This document shows, one piece after another, positions 55,901 to 64,000 of a DNA stretch of 64,000 nt. The position numbers were made by a program, and so were the translations under genes. Source of the DNA: Rhea pennata. Lineage: Eukaryota; Chordata; Aves; Rheiformes; Rheidae. Location of the stretch: positions 18,258,899 to 18,322,898 of the forward strand of contig NC_084678.1 in NCBI RefSeq assembly GCF_028389875.1. Reading direction: 5' to 3'. How positions within the stretch are numbered: position 1 is the stretch's first letter; each line of letters starts with the position of its first letter. The notes beneath the pieces were generated by a model. It made no database searches and was not told the origin of the DNA. It saw nothing but the letters and a program-made list of their open reading frames with translations.

Positions 55901-58900
55901 CAAGCCCCAGCTCCCGGAGCCCCTCATGCTCTGCAGCAAGCACTGGGCTCTGCTGGGGACTGGTGGCCTCGGGAACAGCTCAGTGCTTTGTGGGGCTCCG
56001 GACAGCTCCCGAACCTTGGTGCCAACTCCGACCTGCAGCTCCCAACTGGCTGGGGCTGGAGGCGCGCGGCCTTGCGGGTGCTGCCTGCATCCTGCCCTCG
56101 TCCTGACCAGCTCTGCTCCGCCGGGCTGTTCCCCCAGGGCCGGCAGGGGATCCGGGCACGGGCATCCGGTGCAGCTGGGCTCCCAGAACTGGTTTCCTGC
56201 AGGAGGGTCTTTCCCACCGTGTCTGTCTGTGCGAGGAAGGCTGCCGTGAGTAAGGCCATGGGAAGTGGCTGCGGTTGGCATGTTCCTTCCCCTTTTGGTG
56301 GCAGTGGTGGTGACAGACAGCCTCGTGGCTGAGGCAGCCCGCTGGGATGAAGGATATCTGAATGGGTTTTCCATGTCATTCATCCTCAGAAAGGCTCTGG
56401 GTGTAAAGGGCACATGGCTGGGCGCTGGGCCTGGTTGCTCTTGGGGTCCCTTGTGAGCAAAAAGCTTTTCCCATCTGCACACCCTGTAGCCTTCTCCTGC
56501 CTGCTGTGCTGCCCATGCACGTCATCCTCTCCCTCCTCTTCCACGGGCTGCACAAGGGGCAGCAGCTGCTGCACCCTCCGTGAGCCCTCGCAGACTGTCC
56601 GCGAGCGGCTTGCCCCGCTCCCCGAGGGCAGGGCTGGCCCGGGCTGCTCCGCGAGGGGACTGCGCTGCCGGAGCAGCCGTGCCGGTAGCCGCGCACGCCT
56701 GTCGCACGCCGCTGGCGGCCCCGGCCCCGCTGGAGTTCCCCTGCCCGGCTCTGATGCTCCTGGCGCTCCCAGACATGGGAGTTTCCTTCAGTGGGGCTCC
56801 AGCCCTGCCCCTTCTCCCTGCAGAGACTTCTGGAGAGTCACCAGAAAAATCCCCAGGTGCCAGTGCCAGAAAGGAAGCTGGTTAGCAGGGCTGTGAGTCA
56901 GTGGGAGAGGCCAGCCTGGGGCACGGCGCTGCCGCCGCCTGCCCACCGCCGGGCTCCAGCCACCCGGCCTGCCGATGCTCTGGCCACGTACCCGCGGTGC
57001 GCCCCAGAGCCCGCCGGGCCACCGGCGCGGGGCGTGCGCAGGCCTGTGTGCAGCCCCACGGCTCTTGGCTCCTGCTGCCGTCGCTTGCTCCAAGCCTCGG
57101 CTCCCCTCTGAGCCCCAGTCCTGGCCAGCACTGCTGCGGCTCCAGGCAGGACCCTCGTGTGGCCCCGCGAAGCCTTGGCAGCCGGCGGCCCGCCTGTGGG
57201 CAGTGCCGTGCCGTGCCGTGCCGTGCCGCACGGTGCAGTGCCGCGGTGGAGAGCCCAGGCTGAGGGTCCTGCCTGCGCAGGAAACCAGGGGTGCGGACAG
57301 TGTGGCAAAGGCCTGGGGGTCTGCTGCAGTGCCGGGAAGGCAAGACCAGGGTCGCCCTTCTGCCTGCGCCCCAGAGCAGGTGTCAGACGTGCTCTTGTCC
57401 GGGCTGTCCTGGGCATGTGCGCTCCCCGGCATGCTTTTTCACGCTCATGCTGAGCGGGACATTAGTGCGGTAAGCCCGAGGCAGGGAAGGGTCAGCTCCC
57501 AGCTGGGCTCTGCAGTATCCCCTCCGGCTCCCAGCCGGCCCTGGCCACTGTCTCCCTGCAGAGCTGCTGTGTCCGGCTCCAGCACTGCACACCGATGGCT
57601 GATGTCCCGACAGACCAGGAGAGCTGGGGGGTGGAGGGGTGCCGTGGTCCTTGGCAGAGCCCTCCTGGCCCTGGCTGCTAACCGAGGAATGTGGGCAGTG
57701 GCTGCTTTCTGCCTTGCAAAGAGCTGGGTCATGCACAGGGCAGGGTTGGGGCCAGACCCACAAGGAGGGAGGTGGGCATGGTGCTGCCTGGCTGTGGGGG
57801 TCCCCAGCCCCACAGTAGGGGCAGGAGCTCCCCGGCTGTACTTGTTTGTAGGAGGGACAGTGGGACAGAGACTGCTCTGTGGAGCAACTTCCTCCGCCGT
57901 GAAACTGCGTGCTGCTCTTGCAGGGCTCTTGGACAGAGTGAGGCAACCTGGCTGATTTCAGAGCTGTTTCCAAAGAAGGAAGGTGGCTGTTTCCTCTCCA
58001 GCTGCCCAGTGGTCTCAGCTCTGCCCTACGATCTCCCCAGATATCGAGTCACCGTAGAGTAGGACACTGTGTCCCTGCTGCCCGGCGGCACCGTGTGCCC
58101 ACGGCTCTTCGGCTCTGTTGCCCATGGCCGGGCTGCATGTGGGGTCGTGGGTTTCCCCGGGCTGCTCAGGGCTGAGGTCCGGCACTGCAGCAGAGCCTGG
58201 CCAGGGCTGAGGTCCAGCCGTGCCCGGGCTGAACCCACACAGCGAGCGGGGACCTGCATCCCCTGAGGGATGCTCCGCTCAGGCTGAGCCCTCCCTCGGG
58301 CCGTGGGGCTCCTCCGTGTGGGCGCAGGACCGCGGCGGGGTGCATGACTCTGCGCTCCGTCCCTGTGTCGTGCTGGATCCCTGTGTACCTTGTTTGCCTC
58401 TAGCCAGGCCAGGAGCTGTTTGCTCAGCTCGGCAAGATCTCGGGGCTGTGCAGAGCGAAGGGGGCGGCTGCAGAGCCGCAGCCTGGGGCCGTCTGCGAGC
58501 AGGGACCACAGGGCTCCAACGGGGACCGGGCGGCTGGGAAAGATCCTCCTCCCCGAGCAGCTGAAGGGCCCCGAGGGACCCGGCAAGCCTGGCCAGCCGG
58601 GTCAGCAAGAGCCGCGGGACGGGAGCCCGGCTCGGGGCCTGGCCCGGCCGTCGCTGGGCTGCTCCAGCACTCCCGTCCTGCCCCGCTGACGTTGTGTCTT
58701 TGTCTCCTCTCTGCCGTCTGTTTTTCTCCCGCTCCTTGCCCCTGTTTGCTTTCCCCTTCAGTGCTCCAGTTCCCACAAGCGTCGGCACTTTGGGAGAAGC
58801 AGGAAAACAGTGTCCCGCGGCGAGGTTTGTGCGGCCCCGGAGGTGCCGGCTGGCACCTGAGTCAGCAGCGCGGCGCGGAGCGGCGAGGACGGGGCCCCTC

Positions 58901-59415
58901 TGCCCCGGTGGCACCTCGGGCGCGGGGCTGCTCCGGGCCAGGCGCCCGCCCCGCGCCAGGGCGAGCGGCGAGCGCGCGGCCCCTGCCCGGGGGCGCCCGG
59001 GGCTCCGATGGCCGGGCGCCTACGCGGGGGGTTGAGGCACCTGTGGGGTGAGGGACCTGTGGGGACACCCTGCCCCGCTGGGAGTCCGTGGGGGATGTGG
59101 GGCTGGACACTGCGTCCTGGCATGGGACTGAGCTCTCAGCAAACGCTGGGCCAGGGTCTCCTGCGCAGGACAGGCGTCCGTCCGGGGTGGGTGGGCTGCA
59201 GGTGCTGGGGCTCTGGCAGGGGCTCTCCTGCCCGTGCTGCCCACTCAGCCCCGGTGCCTCTGGGGATCCAGCCCGGCAGCACTGGCTTCAGCCAGCCGAG
59301 AGCTGCGCGGGCATGGCTGCGGGGTGCCGAGCGCCCGGCCGGCCCTGTGGTCTCCACAGACCCCCGCTGTCCTGGCCCCGACCATGGCCTTGGGGATGGC
59401 AGAGCCTAGGGACAG
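52991..59415. other. ZNF335-MMP9 intergenic region, right part
   Basis: About 6.4 kb, increasingly GC-rich toward MMP9. Many long GC-driven frames but none with a recognisable fold. A TGAGTCA AP-1-type site is visible near 58858-58865 and a (GTGCC)n patch near 57206-57230. May include distal MMP9 control elements; not demonstrable from sequence. Confidence 0.45.
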
Positions 59416-59750
59416 CAGAGCTTGGGGATGGCAGGGCACTGGGGATGGCAGGGCACTGGCCCCGTGTAGCCTGCCAGGCGCTGTGCAGCTAGACCGTGCA
59501 GCGCCTGGTACAACTGGACCACGTGGTGCCTGGTGCAAGCAGAGCATGCAGCACTCAGTGCAGCCAGACCATGCAGCACTCGGTGCAGCTGGATCACGCA
59601 GCACCTGGTGCAGCTCGATCGTGCAGCAGCCGGTGCAGCTGAACTGCACATCATTCAGTGCAGCCAGACGATGCTGCACCCAGTGCAGCCGGACCGTGCA
59701 GCACCCAGTGCAGCCGGACTGTGCCGTGCCAGGTGTGGCTGGGCTGCATG
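59415..59750 (+). repeat. Minisatellite, 25-bp unit, upstream of MMP9
   Basis: First two copies of a GGGGATGGCAGGGCACT unit (59425-59460), then about ten imperfect copies of a 25-base GTGCAGCCGGACCGTGCAGC-type unit up to about 59745. It ends roughly 300 bases before the MMP9 core promoter. Confidence 0.85.
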
Positions 59751-60022
59751 GTGCACGAGCACGTCTGCTCGGTTGCGGAGGCACAGCAGTGCCGGTCCTG
59801 CGGGCTCTCCCTTCTGCTCCCCAGCACAGCTCCAGCAGTGGGGCTGGCTCATCCTCCCTTCCCACACATCCGTCCTCACGCCTCTCGTGGCTGCCCGGCT
59901 GGAACAAGCGTGTTTAGTAAACAAGGTGATGAAACAGTTAAAGCAGCAAACAGAGGATCCTGAGTCTGCGTTTCGTCACCGTGGGAAGGGAGCGTGAGTA
60001 GTTGGGCTGAGGGGTCTGAGGG

Positions 60023-60052
60023 TGACTCACTGCCCTGCCACAGCATAAAAAG
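60023..60052 (+). promoter_or_regulatory. MMP9 core promoter: AP-1 site and TATA-like box
   Basis: A perfect AP-1 site TGACTCA at 60023-60029 is followed by CATAAAAAG at 60044-60052, which places the start site near 60075-60080 and leaves a 5'UTR of about 20-25 bases. A proximal AP-1 site next to a TATA-like box is the known layout of mammalian MMP9 promoters and explains phorbol ester and cytokine induction. Confidence 0.75.
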
Positions 60053-60099
60053 GAGCCTGGGCGCTCAGTGGCACTCAGAGAAGAGCAGCAGGGACCGGC

Positions 60100-63978
<3,879 letters not shown>

Positions 63979-64000
63979 GTGAGCAGGACCTCGGTGGGGA

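Noticed and set aside
58560-58690. Collagen-like Gly-Pro frame
   Set aside because: Too short, no splice context, explained by local GC-rich repetition.

Overview
This is vertebrate nuclear DNA and almost certainly avian. Gene order, short introns, GC-rich CpG islands and one CR1 LINE tail with the avian-type 8-bp terminal repeat (ATTCTGTG-like) fit a bird microchromosome block equivalent to human 20q13.12. The anchor genes are CTSA (3' end, +), PLTP (-), PCIF1 (+), ZNF335 (-) and MMP9 (+, truncated at the right edge), in the same order as in mammals. Exon models below come from reading splice sites and matching remembered human proteins. For the anchor genes the exon lengths sum to intact frames: PLTP 501 aa, PCIF1 710 aa, ZNF335 1381 aa.

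Layout: 1-1.9 kb CTSA last five exons; 2.3-7.05 kb PLTP, tail-to-tail with CTSA; 7.05-9.6 kb intergenic; 9.4-10.7 kb PCIF1 CpG-island promoter; 10-22.7 kb PCIF1; 22.8-26.5 kb intergenic; 27.0-27.75 kb an RNF182-like membrane RING gene; 27.9-28.77 kb a second copy of the PCIF1 3'UTR; 28.9-30.0 kb a small Iroquois-class (TALE) homeobox gene (-); 30.4-34.4 kb an intron-containing Sowah/SOWAH-like ankyrin gene (-); 34.4-36.6 kb GC-rich DNA with AT-rich islands; 36.6-47.1 kb ZNF335 (-); 47-60 kb a long stretch with a CpG island, one CR1 fragment and a minisatellite; 60.0 kb to the end MMP9.

The most interesting part is 27-36.6 kb. Mammals have PCIF1 and ZNF335 side by side; here three extra genes lie between them. 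An Irx-like gene sits directly beside an intron-bearing Sowah gene. The Iroquois-Sowah pair is an ancient bilaterian regulatory block that has been described as dismantled in tetrapods, where SOWAH genes are intronless. The pair lies about 30 kb from MMP9, mirroring the IRX3/5/6-MMP2 neighbourhood, which suggests a surviving whole-genome-duplication copy of that block. Within the Sowah gene I find four candidate 3-nt exons, each between AG and a GTRAGT donor. In order they supply exactly the residues (G, F, H, G) needed to complete the family's two ankyrin motifs.

Other points: a 763-bp perfect duplication of the PCIF1 3'UTR with an 18-bp inversion at one edge, a tripled 10-residue unit at a ZNF335 zinc finger, and a uORF assembled by splicing that ends 3 nt before the PCIF1 start.
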